Positions 8,404-17,959 are shown, numbered from the stretch's first letter. The stretch is 35,370 bases of DNA from Methylosinus sp. Ce-a6 (GCF_009811655.1 NZ_BGJX01000035.1:1-35370); one strand, 5' to 3'. Translations and numbers: made by a program. Notes: generated by a model from the letters alone, not told the origin.

Positions 8404-8454
8404 CCGACCCTCGCTGATGCGAGGGCCACCTTCTCCCACGCGTGGGAGAAGGAA
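8262..8454. repeat. Paired inverted family 1 repeats at the 5' end of the ELM1-family gene
   Basis: Unit 8262-8317 (CCCTTCTCCCGCTTGCGGGA ... GGTCGGATGAGGGC) and inverted unit 8396-8454 (GCCCTCATCC ... CTTCTCCCACGCGTGGGAGA) flank about 78 bp of unrelated sequence. Both units are open in the frame of the ELM1-family gene and appear to supply its N-terminal codons and start signal. Confidence 0.85.
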
Positions 8455-8496
8455 GAAGGAGCGAGCTTTTTCGGACTGCTGTCGGTCCCCGAGTCC

Positions 8497-8537
8497 GCCC
8501 CCTCTCCCGCGAAGCGGGGGAGGGTCGGGGAGGGGGC
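8497..8537. repeat. Single family 3 repeat downstream of greA
   Basis: GCCCCCTCTCCCGCGAAGCG ... GGGAGGGTCGGGGAGGGGGC matches the unit at 5591-5630. It lies 17 bp after the greA stop, where its hairpin could define the 3' end of the greA mRNA. Confidence 0.8.
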
Positions 8538-8554
8538 TTGTCCGCCCACGCCGC

Positions 8555-9031
8555 TCAGACGAAAGCGACCTTCAATATCTCATAGCTCTTGCCGCCGCCC
8601 GGCGTCTTCACCTCGACCGTGTCGCCGGCCTTCTTGCCGATGAGCGCGCGGGCGATGGGCGAGGCGATGGAGACGCGGCCGTTCTTCACATCGGCCTCGG
8701 GCTCGCCGACGATCTGATAGGCCTTCTCCTCCTCAGTGTCCTCGTCGACGACGGTGACCGTGGCGCCGAATTTGACCGTATTGCCCGTGAGCTTCGATAC
8801 GTCTATGACCTCGGCGCGCGAGAGCTTGTCCTCGAGCTCGGCGATGCGGCCTTCGTTCAGCGATTGCGCCTCTTTGGCCGCGTGATATTCGGCGTTTTCC
8901 GAAAGATCGCCATGGGCGCGCGCCTCGGCGATCGCCTGGATGATGCGCGGACGTTCGATCTGCTGGCGCTGACGCAGCTCCTCGTCGAGAGTGGCGTAGC
9001 CGGCGGCGGTCATGGGCACCTTGTCCACCAT
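8555..9031 (-). CDS. greA: Transcription elongation factor GreA
   Basis: GreA enters the RNA polymerase secondary channel and stimulates cleavage of backtracked RNA. The 158-residue length is standard. The N-terminal coiled coil carries the family signature EARAHGDLSENAEYHAAKEAQ with the acidic DLSENAEY tip (about residues 42-49). The C-terminal FKBP-like domain includes SPIARALIGKKAGDTVEVKTPGG. The ATG at 9031 precedes the usual VPMTAAGYATLDEEL opening. It lies downstream of carB on the same strand, the usual order in this group. Confidence 0.97.
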   Translation of the reverse strand: MVDKVPMTAAGYATLDEELRQRQQIERPRIIQAIAEARAHGDLSENAEYHAAKEAQSLNEGRIAELEDKLSRAEVIDVSKLTGNTVKFGATVTVVDEDTEEEKAYQIVGEPEADVKNGRVSIASPIARALIGKKAGDTVEVKTPGGGKSYEILKVAFV

Positions 9032-9182
9032 ATCTCTTGCTCTTTCGCTCCTGGGTGCGTCCTGACCCGGTCAAAAATTCCAGGCGCTCGCCGGGCCGGC
9101 TGGCTCGGACGAACGGTCGGACCTCCTCGAACATGAACGAGCCGCGAAAGCGGCGGCCTCCCCTCAATTCGCTCGCGCGAGT

Positions 9183-12100
9183 TCACGCGTCCGATGCGAA
9201 ATAGTCCTGAAGGGCGCGGACTTCGAGATCTCCCGATACATAGGCCCTGATGCTCTGGGCCGCCGCGATCGCGCCGGCCAGAGTCGTATAATAGGGGACT
9301 TTATGCAATAGCGCAGCTTGGCGCAAGGAACGTGAATCGGCCAGCGCCTGGGCGCCTTCGGTCGTGTTGAGCACGAGCTGGACCGAGCCGTTCTTGATGG
9401 CGTCCACGATATGTGGACGCCCTTCGGAGACCTTGTTGAGCTTTTGCGCCGGCACGCCCTGCTCCTGGAGGTAGCGCGCCGTGCCCCCCGTGGCGACGAC
9501 GGCGAAGCCGAGGCTCGCGAGCTGCCGGACCGCGGGAATGACGCGCGGCTTGTCGGCGTCGCGCACCGAGACGAAGACGGTTCCCTGGCGGGGGACCTTG
9601 GTCCCGCCGCCGAGCTGGCTCTTGGCGAAGGCCGCCTCGAAGCTGCGGTCGAGCCCGATGACCTCGCCGGTCGAGCGCATCTCCGGCCCGAGCACGGTGT
9701 CGACGCCGGGAAAGCGCGCGAAGGGGAAGACCGATTCCTTGACGCCCACATGATTGGGCGCGGGCCGCGGCAGGTCGAAGCCCGCGAGCTTCTCGCCGGC
9801 CATGATTCGCGCCGCGATCTTGGCGATCGGCGCGCCGATCACCTTGGCGACGAAGGGCACGGTGCGCGAGGCGCGCGGATTGACCTCGAGCACATAGAGC
9901 TCGCCGTCCTTCAGCGCGAATTGCACATTCATCAGGCCGACGACGCCGAGCGCCTTGGCGAGCAGGATCGTCTGCCGCTCGAGCTCGGCGACCGTCTCGG
10001 CCGAGAGCGAGCGCGGCGGCAGCGAGCAGGCCGAATCGCCGGAATGAATGCCGGCCTCCTCGATATGCTCCATCACGCCGGCGATCGCCGCGCTCTCCCC
10101 ATCGGCGACGCAATCCACATCCACCTCGATCGCATCCGTCAGATAACGGTCGAAGAGCAGCGGATTGCGGCCGAGAACCGTATTGATCTGGCCGGTCTTG
10201 TCATTGGGGTAGCGCGCCTTCACCTCCGAAGGCACGAGGCTCGGCAGCGTGCCGAGCAGGTAGTCGTCGAGCGCGTTCTGGTCGCGGATGATGGCCATGG
10301 CGCGCCCGCCGAGCACATAGGACGGCCGCACGACCAGCGGCAGGCCGAGCTCGCCGGCGACGAGCCGCGACTGTTCCACCGAATAGGCGATGCCGTTCTT
10401 GGGCTGCTTGAGGCCGAGCTTGTCCAAGAGGCGCTTGAAGCGGTCGCGATCCTCGGCGAGGTCGATCGAATCGACCGGCGTGCCGAGGATGGGCAGGCCC
10501 GCCGAGCTCAGCGCATGGGCGAGCTTCAAGGGCGTCTGCCCGCCATATTGGACGATGACGCCGTGAAGCGTCCCATTGCTGCGCTCGACGTCCAGAATCT
10601 CCTCGACGTCCTCGGCCGTCAGCGGCTCGAAATAGAGACGATCGGAGGTGTCGTAATCCGTCGACACCGTCTCCGGATTGCAATTGATCATGATCGTCTC
10701 ATAGCCCGCGTCGGCGAGCGCGAAACAGGCGTGGCAGCAGCAATAGTCGAATTCTATGCCCTGGCCGATGCGGTTCGGCCCGCCGCCGAGGATGACGACC
10801 TTGCGCTTGTCCGAGGGCCGCGCCTCATTGGCCGGCGCGCCGATGAAGGGCGTCTCATAGGTCGAATACATATAGGCGGTCGGCGAAGCGAATTCCGCCG
10901 CGCAAGTGTCGATGCGCTTATAGACCGGCCGCACATCGAGCGCGCGCCGCGCGGCGCGGACATCCTTTTCATTCGTTCCGGTGAGCGTCGCGAGACGCGC
11001 GTCGGAGAAGCCTGCGAATTTCAGGGCGCGGAAATTCTCGGCGTCCTTCGGCAGGCCGAAGGCGCGCACCTTGCTCTCGAGCGCGACGATCTCCTCGATC
11101 CGCGCGATGAACCAGGGATCGATCTTGCAGGCTTCATGAATCTCCTGCGGATCCATGCCGAGGCGCAGCGCCTGGCCGACGACGAGCAGACGGTCCGGCG
11201 TCGGCGTGCCGAGCGCGGCGCGCAGGACGTTCATATCGTCGCCGCGGCCCATTCCCTCGATCTCGATCTCGTCGAGGCCGGAGAGGCCGGTCTCCAGCGA
11301 GCGCAGCGCCTTTTGCAGCGATTCGGCGAAATTGCGTCCGATCGCCATGGCCTCGCCGACCGATTTCATCGCCGTCGTCAGCACCGGCTCGGCGCCGGGG
11401 AATTTCTCGAAGGCGAAGCGCGGAATCTTGGTGACGACATAATCGATCGTCGGCTCGAAGGAGGCGGGCGTCGCGCCTCCGGTGATGTCGTTGGCGATCT
11501 CGTCCAGCGTGTAGCCGACGGCGAGCTTGGCGGCGACCTTGGCGATGGGAAAGCCCGTCGCCTTCGACGCCAGCGCCGAGGAGCGCGAGACGCGCGGATT
11601 CATCTCGATGACGATCATGCGCCCGGTCGCGGGATCGACGGCGAATTGCACATTCGACCCGCCGGTCTCGACGCCGATCTCGCGCAGCACGGCGAGCGAG
11701 GCGTCGCGCATGATCTGATATTCTTTGTCCGTCAGCGTCAGGGCGGGGGCGACGGTGATCGAATCGCCCGTATGCACGCCCATCGGATCGATGTTCTCGA
11801 TCGAGCAGACGATGATGCAATTGTCCGCTCTGTCGCGGACCACCTCCATCTCATATTCCTTCCAGCCGATGACGCTCTCCTCGATGAGCACTTCGGTGGT
11901 CGGCGAGGCGTCGAGCCCGCGCTCGATGATGTCGATGAACTCGGCCTTGTTATAGGCGATGCCGCCGCCCGTGCCGGCGAGGGTGAAGGAGGGGCGGATG
12001 ATCGCCGGCAGGCCGATGTCCTCCAGCGCCTCCAGCGCCTCGGTGAGGCCCTTGGAGATGTAGCGCCGCTTGCGCTCCGGCTCCTCCGCCTCCCAGCGGC

Positions 12101-12677
12101 GGCGGATGTCGGCGATTTTCCGCTGCTTCTCCTCGGGCGGCAGGGCCGAGGCCTCGATCTCGGCGATCTCGGCGTTGCGCCGCGCCTTGTCGGCGGTCTT
12201 GAGATCGGTGGCGTTGGCGAGGCGCGAGCGCGGCGTCTCGAGGCCGATTCTCGTCATGGCCTCGCGGAACAATTCGCGATCCTCGGCCATGTCTATGGCC
12301 TGCGCATTCGCGCCGATCATCTCCACGTCGAATTTGTCGAGCACGCCCATGCGCTTCAGCGAGAGCGCGCAATTGAGAGCCGTCTGGCCGCCCATGGTGG
12401 GCAGCAGCGCGAAGCCGCCTGAACGAGCGTAACGCTCCTTCTCGATGATCTTGGCGACGATCTCGGGGGTGATGGGCTCGACATAGGTCCGATCCGCCAT
12501 GTCGGGATCGGTCATTATGGTGGCGGGATTGGAATTGACCAGGACGATTCGATAGCCCTCGGCGCGCAGGGCCTTGCAGGCCTGGGTTCCGGAATAGTCG
12601 AATTCGCAGGCCTGGCCGATGACGATGGGGCCGGCGCCGATGATCAGAATGGTCGAAATGTCTGTTCGCTTCGGCAT
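9183..12677 (-). CDS. carB: Carbamoyl-phosphate synthase, large subunit
   Basis: Large subunit of glutamine-dependent carbamoyl-phosphate synthetase, feeding arginine and pyrimidine synthesis. Two duplicated ATP-grasp synthetase halves are visible: first half from LIIGAGPIVIGQACEFDYSG (residue 11), second from VVILGGGPNRIGQGIEFDYCC, followed by a C-terminal MGS-like allosteric domain. At 1164 aa it exceeds the E. coli enzyme (about 1073). The extra is mostly a highly charged, helix-prone segment at about 152-208, a feature I associate with alphaproteobacterial CarB. ACGGAG precedes the ATG. The 286 bp upstream hold a hairpin (CGCTCCCC/GGGGAACG, 12710-12730) and no convincing gene. carA is not in the window. 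Confidence 0.97.
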   Translation of the reverse strand: MPKRTDISTILIIGAGPIVIGQACEFDYSGTQACKALRAEGYRIVLVNSNPATIMTDPDMADRTYVEPITPEIVAKIIEKERYARSGGFALLPTMGGQTALNCALSLKRMGVLDKFDVEMIGANAQAIDMAEDRELFREAMTRIGLETPRSRLANATDLKTADKARRNAEIAEIEASALPPEEKQRKIADIRRRWEAEEPERKRRYISKGLTEALEALEDIGLPAIIRPSFTLAGTGGGIAYNKAEFIDIIERGLDASPTTEVLIEESVIGWKEYEMEVVRDRADNCIIVCSIENIDPMGVHTGDSITVAPALTLTDKEYQIMRDASLAVLREIGVETGGSNVQFAVDPATGRMIVIEMNPRVSRSSALASKATGFPIAKVAAKLAVGYTLDEIANDITGGATPASFEPTIDYVVTKIPRFAFEKFPGAEPVLTTAMKSVGEAMAIGRNFAESLQKALRSLETGLSGLDEIEIEGMGRGDDMNVLRAALGTPTPDRLLVVGQALRLGMDPQEIHEACKIDPWFIARIEEIVALESKVRAFGLPKDAENFRALKFAGFSDARLATLTGTNEKDVRAARRALDVRPVYKRIDTCAAEFASPTAYMYSTYETPFIGAPANEARPSDKRKVVILGGGPNRIGQGIEFDYCCCHACFALADAGYETIMINCNPETVSTDYDTSDRLYFEPLTAEDVEEILDVERSNGTLHGVIVQYGGQTPLKLAHALSSAGLPILGTPVDSIDLAEDRDRFKRLLDKLGLKQPKNGIAYSVEQSRLVAGELGLPLVVRPSYVLGGRAMAIIRDQNALDDYLLGTLPSLVPSEVKARYPNDKTGQINTVLGRNPLLFDRYLTDAIEVDVDCVADGESAAIAGVMEHIEEAGIHSGDSACSLPPRSLSAETVAELERQTILLAKALGVVGLMNVQFALKDGELYVLEVNPRASRTVPFVAKVIGAPIAKIAARIMAGEKLAGFDLPRPAPNHVGVKESVFPFARFPGVDTVLGPEMRSTGEVIGLDRSFEAAFAKSQLGGGTKVPRQGTVFVSVRDADKPRVIPAVRQLASLGFAVVATGGTARYLQEQGVPAQKLNKVSEGRPHIVDAIKNGSVQLVLNTTEGAQALADSRSLRQAALLHKVPYYTTLAGAIAAAQSIRAYVSGDLEVRALQDYFASDA

Positions 12678-12963
12678 GTCGCTCCGTCTGTCATCCTTTC
12701 GTCGCGGGACGCTCCCCTATGGGGGGAACGCGCGCGTCTCGTCGCTGGCTGTTGTCCCGTATCGCGAGGGCCGCGCACAAAAAAAGGCCGCGCTGCAGCC
12801 TATGCAAGGTCCAGCGCGCCCTCCGAGAGACGAGATCGAGCGGGGCGAGAGGCCCGGCCCGGCGGTCGGGCGTGTGTTAGACGAGAATCCGCGGCAGGGG
12901 AAGGGGGAGGAGGGCGCTCTCCCGGGCAATCGGCGAACGGCCGCGGACGAGCGCTCGCGAAAA

Positions 12964-13203
12964 TCAGCGCGCGTTTCGGATGTCGCGGACGTAGACCACA
13001 TTCCTGCACGCGGCGCAGCCGATACGCGTGTCGGTCGATCCGGCCTCTCTCGGCAGAATCTCGAAGCCCGGCGAGCAGAAGAGGATTCGACGACCGACGT
13101 CCCCCGTCTCATAGGGATGGTCCTCCTCCGCAACGACCGCGGTTCCGACCGATCCGCAGTCGGAACAGGAAAAATCGGCCGTCCATTGGTCGCGGATGTC
13201 CAT
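12964..13203 (-). CDS. Small protein with two CxxC pairs, zinc-ribbon-like
   Basis: A 79-residue reading frame with a CSDC pair at residues 13-16, a lone Cys at 43, and a CAAC pair at 64-67 followed by a basic end. Two knuckle-like CxxC pairs suggest a metal-binding ribbon, but I do not recognise the family. There is no good ribosome-binding site before the ATG at 13203, so the start or the gene could be wrong. It lies between carB and the spermidine-synthase-like gene on the same strand, 66 bp after the latter. Confidence 0.5.
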   Translation of the reverse strand: MDIRDQWTADFSCSDCGSVGTAVVAEEDHPYETGDVGRRILFCSPGFEILPREAGSTDTRIGCAACRNVVYVRDIRNAR

Positions 13204-13269
13204 GACTGCACTATGCAGCGGGACGCGAATTCTGGCAATCTGGGGACGCTGGCGTTTTGCATCGCCCGA

Positions 13270-14013
13270 TCACTCCGGATCGCCTCGCGGCCGCGTCCGC
13301 GGCGGCGAATCGGCGCGCGTGGCGACCCAGATCACATGCCGCGCGCCGCCGCCTCGTCCATTGGCGCGCGCTTTGACCTCCTCCACACGAAAGCCGGCCT
13401 TGCGCAGGCGCGCGGAAAAATCCCGGTCCGGCGCGCAGGACCACACGGCCAGCACGCCGCCCGGACGCAGCGCCGCGCGCGCCGCCCGCAATCCGTCCTG
13501 GCCATAGAGCCCGCTATTGGCGTCGCGCGTGAGGCCCTCGGGGCCATTGTCGACGTCGACGAGAATGGCGTCATAGAAGCCGCGGCCGGAGCGGATCGCT
13601 CGCCCGACATCCTCCACCTCTATGCGGACGCGCGGGTCGGTCAGGCTGTCGCCGAAAATCTCCGCCATCGGCCCGCGCGCCCAGGCGACGACCGCCGGCA
13701 CGAGCTCGGCGACGACGATCTGCGCCTTGGCCCCGAGAGCGCCGAGCGCGGCGCGCAGAGTGAAGCCCATGCCGAGGCCGCCGATGAGCGCGCGCGGCTG
13801 CGCTCGCATGGCGATTCTCGCGCAGGAGAGCGTGGCGAGCGCCTCCTCCGAGCCGCTGAGGCGGCTGTTCATCAGCTCGTTGTTACCGAGCATGATGGAA
13901 AATTCCGCTCCCCGCCGCTTGAGCCGCAGCTCGCCCGCGCCGCCGGGCACGGGAGCCGTATCGAGCAGGGTCCAGGGGATCACGGGAAGGCTCTCGGGTT
14001 GGGGCGGGCGCAT
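13270..14013 (-). CDS. Spermidine-synthase-like protein (SAM-binding fold)
   Basis: A 247-residue protein with the Rossmann core of the spermidine synthase superfamily: GGLGMGFTLRAAL (nucleotide-binding loop) near residue 78, VVAELVPAVVAWAR (acidic residue after beta-2) and YDAILVDVDNGPEGL (the D-x-D region) near 146. An N-terminal beta segment with LMNSRLSGSEEALA precedes the fold, as in spermidine synthases. It resembles many unassigned 'spermidine synthase' entries of Alphaproteobacteria. Whether it transfers aminopropyl or methyl groups cannot be told. Confidence 0.75.
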   Translation of the reverse strand: MRPPQPESLPVIPWTLLDTAPVPGGAGELRLKRRGAEFSIMLGNNELMNSRLSGSEEALATLSCARIAMRAQPRALIGGLGMGFTLRAALGALGAKAQIVVAELVPAVVAWARGPMAEIFGDSLTDPRVRIEVEDVGRAIRSGRGFYDAILVDVDNGPEGLTRDANSGLYGQDGLRAARAALRPGGVLAVWSCAPDRDFSARLRKAGFRVEEVKARANGRGGGARHVIWVATRADSPPRTRPRGDPE

Positions 14014-14080
14014 CTGCGCGGAGCGGTGATAGCCCGAGGCGAGATTCGGCGTCCAGCACCCGAGCGATTGGGAAAGATTT

Positions 14081-14130
14081 CCTTATCCCCGAGGAGCCGG
14101 CGAAGCCGGCGTCTCAAAAGGACGAGGAAA
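14081..14130. repeat. Dispersed hairpin repeat (family 5) upstream of the toxin-antitoxin genes
   Basis: CCGAGGAGCCGGCGAAGCCG GCGTCTC ... GGACGAGG: GAGGAGCC and GCGTCTC flank the perfect hairpin GCCGGC-GAA-GCCGGC (14096-14110). This resembles a hairpin repeat very common in Rhizobiales. It lies between the start of the spermidine-synthase-like gene and the toxin-antitoxin promoter region. Confidence 0.65.
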
Positions 14131-14218
14131 CCGTCTGCGCCGCCTTCGGCTTCGCTCGTCGCTTGCGCTGACGCGACAAAGTGACTAGTTATCTGACTGG
14201 TTTTTTGGAGGCCGTGTC

Positions 14219-14476
14219 ATGAAAAGCTGGGCCGTGCAGGATGCGAAGGCGCGTTTCAGCGAGCTGCTAGACGCGTGCCTCCACGAGGGTCCGCAGATGG
14301 TCACGCGGCGCGGCGCGGAGGCCGCTGTTCTGGTCCCGATCGTCGAGTGGCGCAGGCTTCGCCAGTCCGCGCCGCCGACATTGAAGGCCCTGCTCCTGTC
14401 CGACGCAGCGCGCGGCGATCTCGAGTTGCCGGAGCGCGGCGCCCGGCGCCGTCGGCCGCCCCGCGACTTCGATTGA
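14219..14476 (+). CDS. Type II antitoxin, Phd/YefM family
   Basis: An 85-residue antitoxin. The N-terminal half fits the Phd/YefM DNA-binding fold: MKSWAVQDAKARFSELLDACLHEGPQMVTRRGAEAAVLVPIVEWRRL. The C-terminal half is Arg- and Pro-rich and probably wraps the toxin. GGAG lies eight bases before the ATG. Its stop overlaps the start of the PIN toxin as ATGA, the usual coupling. Such pairs generally repress their own promoter; TTGCGC (14163) and TAGTTA (14186), 17 bp apart, are candidate -35/-10 boxes. Confidence 0.9.
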   Translation: MKSWAVQDAKARFSELLDACLHEGPQMVTRRGAEAAVLVPIVEWRRLRQSAPPTLKALLLSDAARGDLELPERGARRRRPPRDFD

Positions 14477-14886
14477 TGTATCTTTTGGACACCAATGTCG
14501 TCTCGGAATTGCGGCGCGCCCGGCCGCATGGCGGCGTCCTCGCCTGGCTCCAGAGCGTCGCGGACCACGACCTTTATTTGTCGGCCGTGACGATCGGCGA
14601 GATTCAGGCGGGGATAGAGATCACGCGCGCGCGCGACGCCGAACGCGCGGCTGCGATCGAAGCCTGGCTGGAGCAGGTCGCGGCGACGTACAATGTGCTC
14701 GCCATGGATGCGCTCGCCTTTCGCCATTGGGCGCGTCTCATGCATCGCAAGCCGGATCGGCTGATCGAGGACGCGATGATCGCCGCGACGGCGATCGTCC
14801 ACGGGCTGACCGTCGTTACGCGCAATATGCGGGATTTCGAGGCGCTGGGGGCGCCGACGCTGAACCCGTTCGAATGGAAGGCGTGA
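14476..14886 (+). CDS. Type II toxin, VapC/FitB-like PIN-domain ribonuclease
   Basis: A 136-residue PIN-domain protein predicted to be a Mg-dependent endoribonuclease held inactive by the upstream antitoxin. The acidic active-site residues are present: Asp5 in LLDTN, Glu42 in IGEIQAGI, Asp99 in IEDAMIAATA, and Asp120 in TRNMRDFE. SELRR after the first motif is typical of the FitB-like branch. The ATG overlaps the antitoxin stop. The frame is open further upstream, but that part is the antitoxin gene read in another frame. All catalytic residues are intact, so it is likely active. Confidence 0.92.
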   Translation: MYLLDTNVVSELRRARPHGGVLAWLQSVADHDLYLSAVTIGEIQAGIEITRARDAERAAAIEAWLEQVAATYNVLAMDALAFRHWARLMHRKPDRLIEDAMIAATAIVHGLTVVTRNMRDFEALGAPTLNPFEWKA

Positions 14887-14929
14887 TGGCGGCCTCTCTC
14901 CCCCAGCGACGGAGAGCGCCTGAAGTCGT

Positions 14930-14958
14930 TTGCCTTCCGATCGACGCGAGCCTATCTT
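14930..14958 (+). promoter_or_regulatory. Sigma70-type promoter for the DUF1640-like gene
   Basis: TTGCCT (14930-14935), a 17-bp spacer, TATCTT (14953-14958). The ATG of the next gene is only 7 bases after the -10 box, and no Shine-Dalgarno lies between, so a transcript from here would begin at or next to the start codon (leaderless). Confidence 0.45.
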
Positions 14959-14965
14959 TTGGCCC

Positions 14966-15268
14966 ATGAGTTCATCGGCCTTCGTTTTCGACCGTCTCGC
15001 CTATGTCGATCGCCTGCGCGAAGCCGGCGTCGACGAAAGGCAAGCGCGCGCTCACGCCGAGGCGCTGGACGTCGCCCTGCGCGACGGCGTCGCCGCGAAA
15101 TCCGACATCGACAGGCTCGAGACGAAGATCAAGTCCGACATGGACCGGCTCGAAGCCAAGATCGAGACAACCTCGGCCAATCTGAAGGTCGAAATCCTGC
15201 GCTGGATGGTGGTGACGCAGCTCGCGGTCGGCGGGCTGCTGTTCGCGGCGCTGCGGTTCACGCGGTGA
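14966..15268 (+). CDS. DUF1640/CCDC90-like coiled-coil protein with C-terminal membrane anchor
   Basis: A 100-residue protein: an N-terminal helical part (FVFDRLAYVDRLREAGVDERQARAHAEAL), a heptad-rich coiled coil with repeated SDIDRLETKIKSDMDRLEAK (about 45-70), and a single C-terminal hydrophobic segment (WMVVTQLAVGGLLFAALRF). This is the layout of bacterial DUF1640 proteins, related to mitochondrial CCDC90/MCUR1; their bacterial role is unknown. I prefer the ATG at 14966, just before the conserved domain; ATG 14930 would overlap the proposed -35 box. It follows the toxin gene by 79 bp with its own promoter. Confidence 0.75.
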   Translation: MSSSAFVFDRLAYVDRLREAGVDERQARAHAEALDVALRDGVAAKSDIDRLETKIKSDMDRLEAKIETTSANLKVEILRWMVVTQLAVGGLLFAALRFTR

Positions 15269-15277
15269 AGCGACGCC

Positions 15278-15306
15278 TTGACATCTGCGGATTAAATTCC
15301 TATTCT
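15278..15306 (+). promoter_or_regulatory. Strong sigma70-type promoter with no gene directly behind it
   Basis: A consensus TTGACA (15278-15283), a 17-bp spacer and TATTCT (15301-15306) make one of the best promoter matches in the window. The predicted start is near 15313. No plausible coding sequence follows until aspS 650 bp later, so it is most likely the promoter of a non-coding RNA or an aspS leader. Confidence 0.7.
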
Positions 15307-15312
15307 CCTCCC

Positions 15313-15558
15313 CGCCTCCGCCGATGGGGCGTCGCCTGAAGGGTAGGCGGCGTCGGCGGGAGCGCGGTTCGCTAGAGCGGGCGCAGACCCTCGTTCGCCG
15401 AAGCGACGCCACGCCGCCGGCACGGCTTCTCCTTCGTGCGGAGGCATGTGGGAACACATGCGAAAGCCGGCCGAATATCCGAGGCTCGCGCGGGGATAGA
15501 CTACCCGAAAGGGGAAAACAACCCTGAGCCCGCAGGCGGCGAACAGAAAAGGCGGCCG
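15313..15558 (+). ncRNA. Candidate structured RNA upstream of aspS, type unknown
   Basis: The predicted transcript start lies at CCGCCT (15312-15317), which is complementary to AGGCGG at 15550-15555 and could close the molecule. Between them are GCATGTG-GGAA-CACATGC (15444-15461), GCACG/CGTGC (from 15420), and GGCGGCGT (15346-15353) paired with ACGCCGCC (15411-15418). GGCGTCGC (15328-15335) can pair either locally with GGCGGCGT's left side or with GCGACGCC (15403-15410), giving two exclusive folds. I found no signature of RNase P, tmRNA, SRP or a known riboswitch. The stretch has no protein-like frame. It could be an sRNA or an aspS leader. Confidence 0.4.
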
Positions 15559-15559
15559 T

Positions 15560-15635
15560 GGTCCGGGATGCTTCCGGCTTCGATGCGCGTCTCCTTTTTA
15601 CGCTGCGGCCGAACGAAGCCGCCGCGTCCCGGACC
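15560..15635. repeat. Nested long inverted repeat after the candidate RNA
   Basis: GGTCCGGGA (15560-15568) pairs with TCCCGGACC (15627-15635). Inside it GGCTTCG (15576-15582) pairs with CGAAGCC (15614-15620), and GCGT/ACGC closes a loop containing CTCCTTTTT. The structure could end the upstream transcript or be another palindromic repeat. Confidence 0.55.
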
Positions 15636-15704
15636 TCCCATCCTCCCGCGCCGAATTCCGGCGACGGGGCGCCGCTGCGCGCGCCCATATCTTCCAACTC
15701 ACCC

Positions 15705-15739
15705 GACGTCATGGCCGGGACGAGCCCGGCCATGACGTC
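15705..15739. repeat. Perfect 15-bp inverted repeat (family 4)
   Basis: GACGTCATGGCCGGG, five-base loop, CCCGGCCATGACGTC: a perfect 15-bp stem of a type common as a dispersed element in Alphaproteobacteria. Two smaller palindromes follow, CGAATGCG/CGCATTCG (15752-15767) and CGATCGCC-ACA-GGCGATCG (15785-15803). I see no gene in the whole stretch 15740-15887. Confidence 0.75.
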
Positions 15740-15887
15740 CAGAGGGTAAGGCGAATGCGCGCATTCGATAGCCCCGCGAGGGGGCGATCGCCACAGGCGA
15801 TCGGAGGGCGCAAGCCCGAGTCTTTGCCGTGGAGCCACGCCCCGGACCGCTTCGCGGCAAGGGGAGGGTGGAAGGCGCCGTTGAAGC

Positions 15888-15916
15888 TTGACACCGCCCC
15901 TTCCCCCTGCGCTTGT
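15888..15916 (+). promoter_or_regulatory. Possible aspS promoter
   Basis: TTGACA (15888-15893) followed 17 bp later by GCTTGT (15911-15916). The -35 box is perfect but the -10 is poor. It would give an aspS leader of about 40 bases. Confidence 0.35.
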
Positions 15917-15961
15917 CCGCGGCTAGAAACATCCCTCCCTACGAACACAAAGACACTCGAG

Positions 15962-17740
<1,779 letters not shown>

Positions 17741-17756
17741 ATCTCGCCGCCGCTAT

Positions 17757-17959
17757 CCTTCTCCCACTCGTGGGAGAAGGTGGCCCGGCGAAGCCGGGTC
17801 GGATGAGGGCCGCCGCAATTTGCGGTCCTCATAGAACTTATCCCCATGCGCAGAATAGCGACGACAATCCGCGCATGGATTTGTCATTTCGCCCTACGCC
17901 GAAGAGCCCTCATCCGACCCCGCTTCGCGGGGCCACCTTCTCCCGCAGGCGGGAGAAGG
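17757..17959. repeat. Paired inverted family 1 repeats at a convergent junction
   Basis: Unit 17757-17810 (CTTCTCCCACTCGTGGGAGA ... GGTCGGATGAGGGC) and inverted unit 17906-17959 flank about 95 bp of unrelated sequence. The pair fills the space between the stop codons of aspS and the GNAT gene. Confidence 0.88.

Noticed and set aside
9411..12422. 1003-codon open frame on the plus strand
   Set aside because: It is exactly antisense to carB and arises from third-position G+C bias; its translation is Arg/Asp/Gly-rich with no domain.
15324..15527. 67-codon frame in the gene-free stretch before aspS
   Set aside because: Arg-rich, no ribosome-binding site, no conserved pattern; the stretch looks like structured RNA.
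15313..15558. RNase P RNA, tmRNA, 6S, SRP RNA or a cobalamin riboswitch
   Set aside because: The hallmark sequences (e.g. GAGGAAAGTCC, a tag frame with tRNA-like ends, the B12 box) are absent; resemblance is limited to GGGAA and a CCGAGGCT stretch.
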